From DASVSE01 sp036399715 (lineage in GTDB: Bacteria > Bacteroidota > Rhodothermia > Rhodothermales > Rubricoccaceae): 25,462 nt of DNA. The position numbers and the translations under genes were made by a program. A model generated the notes under the pieces. That model did no database searches, was not told the origin of the DNA, and saw only the letters and a program-made list of their open reading frames with translations. Positions 6,912-16,381 of the stretch are shown here, piece by piece. Location: positions 1-25,462 of the forward strand of contig DASWMO010000056.1 of NCBI GenBank assembly GCA_036399715.1. Reading direction: 5' to 3'. How positions within the stretch are numbered: position 1 is the stretch's first letter; each line of letters begins with the position of its first letter.

Positions 6912-7889
6912 CTAGACGGCCTCCCACGCCTCGCCCCCGTCCGACCAGCCGCCGCGCGCCATGCGCGGCGTCGTGAACGCCCAGCCCGGCGTGCCGTCGG
7001 CCGCGAGCACGATCATGCCGCCGGTTGCGGGCGCCGCGCCTGGCCAGCGGACGGCCGCGCGCATCGCCGCGAGCGCCGCGCGGGCCGCTGCCTCCGGCGC
7101 CTCTCCCGCTTCGACGCGTGCTGCGACGCGCGCGCAGAGCTGGACCGTCGCAATCGCCTCGCCCCAGCCCGTCGCCGAGAGCGCCGTGAGGGCGTCGGCG
7201 TAGAAGCCCGAGCCGACGAGCGGCGCGTCGCCGACGCGGCCCGCCCGCGCGTAGGGCATCCCGCCCGTCGAGGTCGCCGCGGCGAGGCGCCCGGCCGCGT
7301 CGAGGGCGACGGCCCCGACCGTCCCGCGCGGCATGTCGGGTTTGCCATCCGGCCCAGCTTCCGGCTCCGAGTCTGGTCCGGCGATGCCGCGGCTCGGGTG
7401 ATACGTCGGGTCGGCACGGATCGCGAAGAAGCGGTCCCGCTCGCGGTCGACGATCAGGCGCTCCGGCGCGACATGCGGCAGGCCGATCTCGGCCGCGAAG
7501 CGCTCGGCGCCCTCGCCGACGAGCAGGCGGGCGCCGTACGCGATCCCCTCCGAGTCATCGAGGAGCGCACGCGCGGCGCGGATCGGGTGGTCGAGCGCGC
7601 GCACGCCCGCGACGGCGCCCCACCGCAGCGTCGCGCCGCACATGGTCCCGGCGTCGAGTTGCGCGGCGCCGTCGCGGTCCAGCACGGACCCGCGGCCGGC
7701 ATCGAAGGCCGGGTGTGCCTCCATCGCCACGACCGCTGCCTCGGCCGCGTCGAGGGCCGACCCGCCGCGCTCCAGCACGCGGCGACCGCGTGTGACGGCC
7801 GTCCGGAGGCCGTCGAGGTGCGCCGCGGTCTCGGCGTCCGGGATGTCCCACGCGCCGCCGTGGACGACGAGGGCCGGCGCGCGCGTCAC
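6912..7889 (-). CDS. Isoaspartyl peptidase / L-asparaginase (Ntn-hydrolase, plant-type)
   Basis: Hydrolyses beta-aspartyl dipeptides and/or asparagine after autocleavage into alpha and beta chains. Numbering from the upstream TTG at 7913: VVHGGAWD at 16-23, DAGRGSVLDRDG at 71-82, the nucleophile Thr198 in RGTVGAVALD, and the substrate-binding runs ATSTGG at 213-218 and GRVGDAPLVGSG at 225-236. The region before Thr198 (about 176-195) is the variable linker removed on maturation. The GTG at 7889 gives MTRAPALVVHGG and starts 7 bases after the yraN stop. The in-frame TTG at 7913 would overlap yraN by 17 bases and is less likely. No signal peptide is seen, so it is probably cytoplasmic. It is the last gene of a gbsR-like > yraN > peptidase operon. 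Confidence 0.92.
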   Translation of the reverse strand: MTRAPALVVHGGAWDIPDAETAAHLDGLRTAVTRGRRVLERGGSALDAAEAAVVAMEAHPAFDAGRGSVLDRDGAAQLDAGTMCGATLRWGAVAGVRALDHPIRAARALLDDSEGIAYGARLLVGEGAERFAAEIGLPHVAPERLIVDRERDRFFAIRADPTYHPSRGIAGPDSEPEAGPDGKPDMPRGTVGAVALDAAGRLAAATSTGGMPYARAGRVGDAPLVGSGFYADALTALSATGWGEAIATVQLCARVAARVEAGEAPEAAARAALAAMRAAVRWPGAAPATGGMIVLAADGTPGWAFTTPRMARGGWSDGGEAWEAV

Positions 7890-7896
7890 GGCGGCG

Positions 7897-8277
7897 CTAG
7901 ACGAAGTAGCCAAAGGCGTTCACGAAGTGCTCGACGCGCGGCTCGTCCGTCCCCGGCGCAAACGTCACCGCGACGACGTCGAAGCGGACCGGCGCGGGCA
8001 TGAGGCGCCGCTCGTGGAGGTACGCCTCCGTGACGCGCATGATGGCCTTCTGCTTGGCCGCATCGACGGCCGCCTCGGGCGCCCCGAACCCCGTCCCGCG
8101 CCGCGCCTTAACCTCGACGACGACGATGGTCCCGCTGTCGCGGACGGGCTCGAAGCAGACGAGGTCGATCTCCTCGCGGTTGAAGCGGTAGTTGCGGTCC
8201 ATCACGTGCATCCCGCGCGCTTCGAGGAAGGCGGCGGCGGCGTCCTCGCCGGCGCGCCCGGTCTCGGCGGGCGTCAC
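7897..8277 (-). CDS. yraN: YraN/UPF0102 family endonuclease-like protein
   Basis: A 126-residue protein of the UPF0102 family, of typical family length. Family signatures are the N-terminal TGRAGEDAAAAFLEARG, then RNYRFNREEIDLV at 28-40 and VVVEVKARRG at 52-61. Glu36, Asp38, Glu56 and Lys58 match the PD-(D/E)XK-like nuclease core. The cellular role is not settled; the family is usually linked to DNA or RNA processing. The GTG start at 8277 overlaps the TGA stop of the upstream regulator (GTGA, 8274-8277), indicating translational coupling. The start was chosen because it gives the conserved N-terminus with almost no extra residues. Confidence 0.93.
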   Translation of the reverse strand: MTPAETGRAGEDAAAAFLEARGMHVMDRNYRFNREEIDLVCFEPVRDSGTIVVVEVKARRGTGFGAPEAAVDAAKQKAIMRVTEAYLHERRLMPAPVRFDVVAVTFAPGTDEPRVEHFVNAFGYFV

Positions 8278-8978
8278 GGTGCCGTGCGGCCGTTGCCGCG
8301 TGTGCCGTTGCTGCGCAGCCGCGTCGCGAAGCGCATGATCTCGGCGACCTTCTCGGCGTTGCGCCCTTTGAGAAACGGGAGCAGCGTCGTCGTGAACCCG
8401 TCGAGCAGGTCCGTGAGGTCCGCGAGGGCCTCGATGCGCTGCGCGAGCGCGGCCTCCTCGGGCGTCGGGTAGCCGCCGGCGCGCAGGCCCGACGCGACAC
8501 TGCCGAGGGCCTCCTGGACGGGCTTGATCTCGCGCCGCTGCCGCTCCTCGATGATCGTCGTGGTAATCGTCCAGACATCGGTCTCGCCGACGAAATAGTC
8601 CTTGCGCGAGCCGGCGAGGTTGTGCTTGCGCGCGAGGTTCCAGTCGATCAGCGCGCGGAGGTTCATGTTGGCGTTGCCGCGCGAGATGTCCAGCCGCTCC
8701 ATGATCTCGTCCGTATCGAGCGGGCGCTCGGAGGCGTAGAGGAGCGCGTGGATCTGGGCCATGGTGCGGTTGATGCCCCACTGCGTGGCCATTTCGCCCC
8801 AGAGGCGGACAAACTCGTCTAGCGCGCGCTGGTGGCGCGAGTCGTCCGCCGAGTCGGCGGCGTCGCCGGAGTCCTCGCCATCGAGTCCTCCCGTGACGGA
8901 GTGGGCAGGGGCCACGGCCGCCAATGCAGCGTTCTCGGCAGCGGGCGGGTGATCCGCGTCGGTCGGGTCCAGAGGCAT
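8274..8978 (-). CDS. GbsR/MarR-family transcriptional regulator
   Basis: A 234-residue winged-helix regulator of the GbsR type. The first ~50 residues are an acidic, Ala/Asp/Ser-rich tail without predicted structure. The winged helix follows: WGEMATQWGINRTMAQIHALL at 60-80, DTDEIMERLDISRGNANMNL at 88-107 with the recognition helix SRGNANMNLRAL, then the wing DYFVGETDVW at 127-136. A C-terminal helical region provides dimerisation. GbsR relatives control osmoprotectant genes in Bacilli, but Bacteroidota members are mostly uncharacterised, so the target is unknown. ATG at 8978 is used, and a TATCTTG motif sits about 24 bases upstream of it. The gene is coupled to yraN downstream and divergent from the SAM hydrolase gene. 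Confidence 0.9.
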   Translation of the reverse strand: MPLDPTDADHPPAAENAALAAVAPAHSVTGGLDGEDSGDAADSADDSRHQRALDEFVRLWGEMATQWGINRTMAQIHALLYASERPLDTDEIMERLDISRGNANMNLRALIDWNLARKHNLAGSRKDYFVGETDVWTITTTIIEERQRREIKPVQEALGSVASGLRAGGYPTPEEAALAQRIEALADLTDLLDGFTTTLLPFLKGRNAEKVAEIMRFATRLRSNGTRGNGRTAP

Positions 8979-9001
8979 CGGTCGAGAGCAGAACGGCCGG
9001 C

Positions 9002-9008
9002 CAAGATA
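9002..9008 (-). promoter_or_regulatory. Candidate -7 element of the gbsR-like operon
   Basis: The minus strand reads TATCTTG here, 24-30 bases upstream of the ATG at 8978, close to the Bacteroidota -7 consensus TAnnTTTG. No clear -33 TTG partner was identified. It lies in the 97-base divergent intergenic region. Confidence 0.35.
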
Positions 9009-9043
9009 GCGGAGCCCGCCGCGCGGCGTCCGGCTGCACGCCG

Positions 9044-9050
9044 TAGATTC
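9044..9050 (+). promoter_or_regulatory. Candidate -7 element of the SAM hydrolase gene
   Basis: TAGATTC, 32 bases upstream of the GTG start at 9076. It has the same layout as the opposing TATCTTG at 9002-9008, but the match to TAnnTTTG is weaker. Confidence 0.22.
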
Positions 9051-9075
9051 AGCCGCCCGCGCGCTCCCCCCGACC

Positions 9076-9975
9076 GTGATCGTCACCCTGACCACCGACT
9101 TCGGCCTCTCAGACGGCTACGTCGCCGCGATGAAGGGGGCGATGCTGCGCGTCGCGCCCGCCGTCCAGCTAGTGGACGTCAGCCACGCCGTCGAGCCGCA
9201 GGACGTGATGGAGGCCGCGTTCGTGCTCGCCCAGGCCGCACCGTTCATGCCCGACGGGACCGTCCACCTCGTCGTGGTCGACCCGGGCGTGGGCACGGAC
9301 CGCCGTGGCGTCGCCGCACGCGTCCGCCGGCCCGACGGCGAGACGTACACGTTCGTCGGGCCCGACAATGGCATCGCGTCGCTCCTCGCGGCCGACCCCG
9401 CGGCCGGCGGCGAGGTCGTCGAGGCGGTCGTGCTGGACCAGCCCGAGGCGTGGGGCCGGGCGGTCCCGAGCGTGACGTTCCACGGCCGCGACGTGTTCGG
9501 GCCGGTCGCGGCACGTATCGCGGCGGGCGCGCCGCTCGCGAGTGTCGGCACGCCAGCGGGCGAACTCGCGCCGCTGCACTGGCCGCTCCCGATCACGGAC
9601 ACGCAGGGCATCGGCGGGATGGTGCTCCACGTGGACCGCTACGGCAACTGCCTCACCAACATCTCGCGCGAGGCCGTCGAGCATCACGGCGGCGGGCGGC
9701 CTGTGACGCTGTACGTCGGCTCGGCGGTCATCCGCGGGACGACTGCGACGTTCGCCTCGGTCGCGCCTGGCGAGCCCGCAGCGATCTACGGCAGCGGCGG
9801 CCACCTCGAAGTCGTCGTCAACGGCGGCGACGCGGCCGCGCTGCTGTCTGTCCGCCGCGGCGCGGCGGTGAACCTCGTCTTCGGGTCGCCGGCGGCCGCG
9901 ACAGCCCGGCCCTGCCTGCCGCGGCGGCGCGCGGCGCCCCTCGCGGGTATGCCCCATCCCCTCACGCTCGCGTGA
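9076..9975 (+). CDS. S-adenosyl-L-methionine hydrolase (adenosine-forming), DUF62 / fluorinase superfamily
   Basis: A 299-residue protein of the SAM hydroxide adenosyltransferase family, which splits SAM with water into adenosine and methionine. Motifs in order: LTTDFGLSDGYVAAMKG at 5-21, VDVSHAVEPQDV at 33-44, VVVDPGVGTDRRGV at 66-79, FVGPDNGI at 93-100, FHGRDVFGPVAA at 135-146 and VDRYGNCLTNI at 186-196. Asp69, Arg76 and His136 match the spacing of the Asp-Arg-His triad of characterised hydrolases. The fluorinase-specific loop was not recognised. The C-terminal ~30 residues are Arg/Pro-rich and non-conserved. The GTG start at 9076 gives the canonical N-terminus. The TGA stop overlaps the GTG of the next gene (9972-9975). 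Confidence 0.93.
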   Translation: MIVTLTTDFGLSDGYVAAMKGAMLRVAPAVQLVDVSHAVEPQDVMEAAFVLAQAAPFMPDGTVHLVVVDPGVGTDRRGVAARVRRPDGETYTFVGPDNGIASLLAADPAAGGEVVEAVVLDQPEAWGRAVPSVTFHGRDVFGPVAARIAAGAPLASVGTPAGELAPLHWPLPITDTQGIGGMVLHVDRYGNCLTNISREAVEHHGGGRPVTLYVGSAVIRGTTATFASVAPGEPAAIYGSGGHLEVVVNGGDAAALLSVRRGAAVNLVFGSPAAATARPCLPRRRAAPLAGMPHPLTLA

Positions 9976-10700
9976 CGCCGCCCGACGACGAGATCGACTG
10001 GGACGTCGTCCCGCCCCCTCCGACGACGGCCTTCGACCGCATCCAGACGCGGACGGTGGCCGTCGCACGGTCGAGCCGCCGCCGCCTGCCCGGGTCGCGC
10101 CGGACGACCGTGCTGACCGCCGCCGTCGTCGCGGCCGTCGCCGCCGTTCTCTTTGCCGCGTGGTGGGTGCGCCGCCCGCCCCCGGGCGCGGACCACGACC
10201 TCCTCGTGCGCCTCGCCGAGGCATCCGAGACGTTCCGCCCGTCGTACATCACGTCGGACACGCGTCAGGCCGAGGCCTACGTCGCTGACGTGTTCGGGTG
10301 GGCCATCGGGATCCCGGTGCTGGAGGGCTTCCGCCTCGGCGGCGTCGGCGAGGGGTCGCTGTCGTCGCGTCTGTCCGTCCCGGCCGTGCGCTACGACGGC
10401 CCCGACGGCGCGCCCGTGGTCGTGTTCGTGTACGACTACGTCTTTCTGGACCAGGCCCAGGGCGCGCTCGACCTCCCCGAGGCGACGTACGCGCAGCTCG
10501 CCGAGCCCGTGCCCGTGGACGCGCGGCGCCTCGGCGGCGCGTCGCTCGTGTCGTGGCGCCGCCGGGCCGTGATCTACACCGCCGTCGCAGCGAGCGGCGA
10601 CGCGGTCGAGCAGATCGGGCAGGCCGTCCGCGAGCAGACCGCCGCGGGCGACGCCGCCTCGCCGGACTCTGCGCAGGCCACCACACCTGAGGTGCCGTAA
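9972..10700 (+). CDS. Single-pass membrane protein with periplasmic domain (anti-sigma-like C-terminus)
   Basis: A 242-residue protein. A Pro- and Arg-rich cytoplasmic N-terminus (about 1-44) precedes one membrane helix at about 45-66, and then a periplasmic domain. The C-terminal part (RLSVPAVRYDGPDGAPVVVFVYD, interrupted, then SLVSWRRRAVIYTAVA) resembles the extracytoplasmic sensing region seen after the membrane helix in many anti-sigma factors: a strand, then 'V.WRR..V.Y..V', then a helix. The zinc-finger anti-sigma motif is absent from the N-terminus, and no sigma gene is nearby. The start GTG at 9972 overlaps the stop of the SAM hydrolase gene (GTGA), so the two are translationally coupled. 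Function unknown. The gene ends ahead of a clear inverted repeat at 10721-10755. Confidence 0.75.
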   Translation: MTPPDDEIDWDVVPPPPTTAFDRIQTRTVAVARSSRRRLPGSRRTTVLTAAVVAAVAAVLFAAWWVRRPPPGADHDLLVRLAEASETFRPSYITSDTRQAEAYVADVFGWAIGIPVLEGFRLGGVGEGSLSSRLSVPAVRYDGPDGAPVVVFVYDYVFLDQAQGALDLPEATYAQLAEPVPVDARRLGGASLVSWRRRAVIYTAVAASGDAVEQIGQAVREQTAAGDAASPDSAQATTPEVP

Positions 10701-10720
10701 CTGCCGGGTACAGTTAGCCA

Positions 10721-10755
10721 GCTCATCGACCCTGCGTGCGCGGCCGCCGATGAGC
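10721..10755. terminator. Inverted repeat between convergent genes, probable bidirectional terminator
   Basis: GCTCATCG at 10721-10728 is a perfect complement of CGATGAGC at 10748-10755, with a 19-base loop. It lies 20 bases after the + strand stop at 10700 and 34 bases beyond the end of the minus-strand gene at 10790. No T-run follows. Confidence 0.5.
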
Positions 10756-10789
10756 GTAAAGCGTCCTCTACGTCGCACCGGAGTTCGCT

Positions 10790-11278
10790 CTACGACTCCT
10801 CACCGCGCCGCCGGAGGTACACCGCCGAGGCGACACCCGCTCCGACGATGGCCAGCTGCGCCGCCAGCCGTGGCTTGTCGTGCCGCAGCTCCTCCCGCAT
10901 CCCCGTCTCCGCCGGGATGTTCGGGACGTGCCCGTGCACGAGGTCGTCCACGATCCCCTCGACGACCCCGATCCGGTCCGCCAGCATCAGCGGCAGCCAG
11001 TGCGCGTAGCTGTTCTCGCTGTACTTGAACGCGGCCCGGCGGATCATTCCGCTGATCCCCGCCGGCGGCGTCGACGTCCCGAACACGGCCGTCACGTTCG
11101 GCCGCTCGTTCGAGTGCAGGATCTCGACGGTCGTCGGCTGCAGCGGCGGCCGGTCCCACGTGTAGCCCGCATGCTCCGCGTTATTCCGGAGCTTCATCGG
11201 GTACGTCGGGTCGTTCTTGGGGTCGATGTCCACGCCCCAGCCCGTCACAGTCTTCGGGTCGATGGTCTGGTTTTCCAT
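10790..11278 (-). CDS. Conserved 162-residue partner of the zinc-dependent dehydrogenase
   Basis: Starts MENQTIDPKTVTGWGVDIDP and carries strongly patterned segments (NDPTYPMK, GYTWDRPPLQPTTVEILHSN, ERPNVTAVFGTSTPPAGISG, YAHWLPLMLADR). Residues 138-154 form a single C-terminal hydrophobic helix followed by LRRRGEES, suggesting a tail-anchored protein with most of its mass in the cytoplasm. From memory, proteins of this kind occur next to Zn-dependent formaldehyde-dehydrogenase-like genes in other Bacteroidota; I cannot verify that here. No catalytic motif is apparent. The ATG at 11278 lies 8 bases after the stop of the dehydrogenase gene, so the two are almost certainly one transcript. It may anchor or assist the dehydrogenase. 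Confidence 0.82.
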   Translation of the reverse strand: MENQTIDPKTVTGWGVDIDPKNDPTYPMKLRNNAEHAGYTWDRPPLQPTTVEILHSNERPNVTAVFGTSTPPAGISGMIRRAAFKYSENSYAHWLPLMLADRIGVVEGIVDDLVHGHVPNIPAETGMREELRHDKPRLAAQLAIVGAGVASAVYLRRRGEES

Positions 11279-11286
11279 TGGAGTGC

Positions 11287-12441
11287 TTAGACGCCCGCGT
11301 GCGGCGGAATGAGGACAGGCTTGATGCAGCCGTCGAGCTTAGACGAGAACATCCGGTAGGCGTCCGAGACCTCTTCGAGCGGGACGCGGTGCGTGATGAG
11401 CGCCTTCGGGTTCAGAACCCCGCTCTGGACGTGCTCGATGAGCCGCGGCAGCAGCCGCTTCACGGACGCCTGGTTCGCCCGGATCGTGATCCCCTTGTTC
11501 ACCACGTTCCCGATCGGCACCAGCGTCCCGATCGGCCCGTACACGCCGACGATCGAGACGATCCCGCCCTTCTTGACCCCGTTGATCGCCCACTGCAGCG
11601 CCGTCGCGGCGCCGCCCATCATGTGGAGCTTCTTGCCGAGCAGCGTCTGCATCGCCCGCCCCGTCGCCTCCGCGCCCACGGCGTCGATGCACACGTCCGC
11701 CCCCAGCGAGTCCGTCGTGTGCTTCAGGAAGACGACCACGTCGTCCAGCTCCTTGTAGTTGTAGACCTCGGCCGGCGCGTAGGTCCGCGCGAACTCCAGC
11801 CGGTAGTCGATGTGGTCGATCACGATGACGCGCCCGGCCCCGAAGAGCCACGCGCACCGGGCCGCCATGATGCCGACGGGCCCAGCCCCGAACACGACGA
11901 CCGTGTCGCCGGGCTGGATGCCGCCCATCTCGGCCGCCTGGTACCCCGTCGGCACCACGTCCGTCAGCATCACCGCGTCGTCCGGGTCCATCCACGACGG
12001 GATCACCGTCGGGCCCACGTCGGCATACGGGACGCGGACGTACTCGGCCTGCCCGCCGTCGTACCCGCCCGCCGTGTGCGAGTACCCGAAGATGCCCCCG
12101 ACCGCCGTCGCCTGCGAGTTGGACTCGTGGCAGTTGCCGAAGAGCCCCTGCTGGCAGAAGGCGCATTTCCCGCAGGCGATGTTGAACGGCACGATGACGT
12201 GGTCCCCGACGCTCAGGGTGCGCACGTCCGGCCCGAGCTCCTCGACGACGCCGGTGATCTCGTGCCCGAACGTCATCCCAACGCGAGTGTCCGGCACGGA
12301 CCCGTTGTAGAGGTGCAGGTCCGACCCGCAGATGCAAGAGCGCGTGACCCGGACGATGGCGTCCTGTGGGTGCAGGATCTCCGGCATCGGCTTGTGATCG
12401 ATGCGGACCCGCCGGGGCCCTCGGTAATTCAGTGCAAGCAT
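11287..12441 (-). CDS. Zinc-dependent alcohol dehydrogenase, formaldehyde-dehydrogenase-like
   Basis: A 384-residue medium-chain dehydrogenase with a GroES-like N-terminal half and a Rossmann C-terminal half. Catalytic zinc ligands are Cys38 (CICGSDLHLYNG) and His60 with Glu61 (TFGHEITG). The structural zinc site has Cys90, Cys93, Cys96 and Cys104. The nucleotide-binding motif is GAGPVG at 185-190, followed by VIVIDHIDYR with an acidic residue favouring NAD. The family oxidises alcohols or formaldehyde adducts; the exact substrate cannot be read from sequence. The ATG at 12441 begins MLALNYRGP, typical of this group. It is the first gene of a two-gene minus-strand operon with the 162-residue protein. 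The upstream 283 bases (12442-12724) hold no convincing gene. Confidence 0.93.
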   Translation of the reverse strand: MLALNYRGPRRVRIDHKPMPEILHPQDAIVRVTRSCICGSDLHLYNGSVPDTRVGMTFGHEITGVVEELGPDVRTLSVGDHVIVPFNIACGKCAFCQQGLFGNCHESNSQATAVGGIFGYSHTAGGYDGGQAEYVRVPYADVGPTVIPSWMDPDDAVMLTDVVPTGYQAAEMGGIQPGDTVVVFGAGPVGIMAARCAWLFGAGRVIVIDHIDYRLEFARTYAPAEVYNYKELDDVVVFLKHTTDSLGADVCIDAVGAEATGRAMQTLLGKKLHMMGGAATALQWAINGVKKGGIVSIVGVYGPIGTLVPIGNVVNKGITIRANQASVKRLLPRLIEHVQSGVLNPKALITHRVPLEEVSDAYRMFSSKLDGCIKPVLIPPHAGV

Positions 12442-12681
12442 GAGCGGTCCCGTTCGGGTTGGTGACGTAAATGCAGTGTCCAAGCCGAATGCCCTGTATG
12501 GCGTGGCAGGCGTGCCGTCGAACAGGACCGGACATTCCGCCCGTTGCCATTCTCCTGCACGCCGCCGCCCACGCGGCGCCGCTCCCGAGTGTTCCACGGT
12601 GCGACACCTCCTAGGTTCAAGGCCAGGGATACCCCGGGCCGTGAGTGCCTGCCAGTTCTCCCTCGCACCGCGCTAGAACCT

Positions 12682-12719
12682 GGACGTCTCGTTCACGCCC
12701 GCGTAGAGCGAGACGCTCC
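12682..12719 (-). terminator. Hairpin just downstream of the lipoprotein gene
   Basis: Arms GGACGTCTCG at 12682-12691 and CGAGACGCTCC at 12709-12719 pair with a one-base bulge. On the minus strand this begins 5 bases after the stop at 12725. No strong T-run follows, so the terminator call is tentative. Confidence 0.4.
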
Positions 12720-12724
12720 GCGCA

Positions 12725-13702
12725 TCAGCCGCCCGTGAAAGTCCATGACACGTTTCCAGTGCCTGCCGTACCGAAGAATGTCTGCGTGTCATACCGAGAC
12801 GGACCCACACCGGCCCGGAACGTCACGTATGGGCCAAATGGGGTCGGCACGGGGTTCTGGTAGGTTCCTCCGCTTACCGCGCTCAGGCCGACAAACCTGC
12901 GCACAGGACGGCCGAACGGCGGCGCATCAAGTTGCCCACCGGGCCGACCTTCTAGTTGAGGCGCGGTCGTCGTGACGTCCGTCGCGGTCACATTCCAGAA
13001 ATAGGTCGAGGTGGAGGTGTCCTGAGAGACAAACACCCATTCCCCCGTCGGGCCTGCCCGCTCGCGTCGCAGGTCTCGCGTCTCCACCATGCTGAGGCGC
13101 TGCACCCCGTCTGAGCACTCGGACGCAGTCACGAGCAGGCGGACCGTCCCCGCCGACCGAAACGAGACCGAGGCCGGTCTGCTCTCGGATGTCGTTACCG
13201 CATACGTCCACACCGTCCCGACGTCCAGCGGCTCCGGAAAGAGAGACACCTGCCCGGCTGGCACCCCCGCCGGGCACCGGCCCAACGCACGCACAGGAAC
13301 ATCACCCCTCGCCCGGATGCCACCACTGCCCGTCGCGGTGACCGTCACGAACCCTGAAGTGGTCGCGCTCAGCGTCACCCGAAGCGAGTCGCCGTCGATG
13401 CGCGCCGTAATAGATCCACTCGCCGGTGAAGCAGTGTACTCCAGCGGTCCAGCGGCAGCGTTGGCGCGGAACAGGGCCGAGAGCGCGAACACAAGGTCTT
13501 CCCCATCCTCTATCCCGACTGACTCTGCCTCAGGGCCCGTGTAGACGATGCTCGCAGCCTCACCTGGCGTTGAGGGCGTTCCCGGGGCTGAGGGCGCGTT
13601 CGGAGTCGACGGCGTGCCGGGCGTTGGATTGATCGGCGCGGCGCTGTCGCAGGCGGCGAGCCCGAACGCGGCGGCGAGGACGAGGAAGGGCACTCGAGAC
13701 AT
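12725..13702 (-). CDS. Lipoprotein with Pro/Thr/Ser-rich linker, function unknown
   Basis: A 325-residue protein starting MSRVPFLVLAAAFGLAACDS, with a lipobox LAAC (Cys18), so it is expected to be lipid-anchored. A linker at about 24-46 is built of repeated P-S-T-P-G / P-N-A-P units. A beta-rich stretch rich in Ser, Thr and Val follows (SITARIDGDSLRVTLSATTS), resembling Ig/cadherin-like extracellular modules. Then comes a region with YAVTTSESRPASVSF and YFWNVTATDVTTTAP. No enzyme motif was recognised. I chose the ATG at 13702 over an upstream in-frame ATG at 13777, because it places the lipobox correctly. GC content and codon use are somewhat more relaxed than in neighbouring housekeeping genes. 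A TATGTTG element lies 39-45 bases upstream. Confidence 0.82.
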   Translation of the reverse strand: MSRVPFLVLAAAFGLAACDSAAPINPTPGTPSTPNAPSAPGTPSTPGEAASIVYTGPEAESVGIEDGEDLVFALSALFRANAAAGPLEYTASPASGSITARIDGDSLRVTLSATTSGFVTVTATGSGGIRARGDVPVRALGRCPAGVPAGQVSLFPEPLDVGTVWTYAVTTSESRPASVSFRSAGTVRLLVTASECSDGVQRLSMVETRDLRRERAGPTGEWVFVSQDTSTSTYFWNVTATDVTTTAPQLEGRPGGQLDAPPFGRPVRRFVGLSAVSGGTYQNPVPTPFGPYVTFRAGVGPSRYDTQTFFGTAGTGNVSWTFTGG

Positions 13703-13740
13703 GAGAGGAGCGCCGCTAGACGCACGAGTGAATCGGTATC

Positions 13741-13747
13741 CAACATA
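13741..13747 (-). promoter_or_regulatory. Candidate -7 element of the lipoprotein gene
   Basis: The minus strand reads TATGTTG, 39-45 bases upstream of the ATG at 13702, in a relatively A/T-rich patch. It fits the TAnnTTG pattern seen upstream of other genes in this window. Confidence 0.35.
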
Positions 13748-13824
13748 CACGCTTGCGGCCGTGCCGAGTCTCATCAAGCGACATCGTAAGCGGCCGTATG
13801 ACGTGCCCTGTCAGCCCCCGGCGC

Positions 13825-13831
13825 TAGCTTG
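13825..13831 (+). promoter_or_regulatory. Candidate -7 element of parC
   Basis: TAGCTTG ends 6 bases upstream of the ATG at 13838 and 33 bases upstream of the ATG at 13865. If it is the promoter, the second ATG is the more plausible translation start. Confidence 0.3.
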
Positions 13832-13837
13832 ACGGAA

Positions 13838-16300
<2,463 letters not shown>

Positions 16301-16353
16301 GTTGTCACATGCCCGCCGAGGCGTGTGTCCTGACACGCGCCTCGGCGAACAAC
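16301..16353 (+). terminator. Strong hairpin after parC
   Basis: Arms 16315-16329 and 16332-16346 pair over 15 positions with one G-T wobble (GCCGAGGCG with CGCCTCGGC, then GTGTC with GACAC). An outer GTTGT at 16301-16305 pairs with ACAAC at 16349-16353. It starts directly after the parC stop codon. There is no T-run. Confidence 0.6.
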
Positions 16354-16381
16354 ACTTCGGTCGCCTCGTCTCGCCGATGCC

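Noticed and set aside
12429..12668. Small minus-strand gene upstream of the dehydrogenase
   Set aside because: The 79-residue translation is Arg/Gly-rich without motifs and overlaps the likely promoter region of the dehydrogenase operon.
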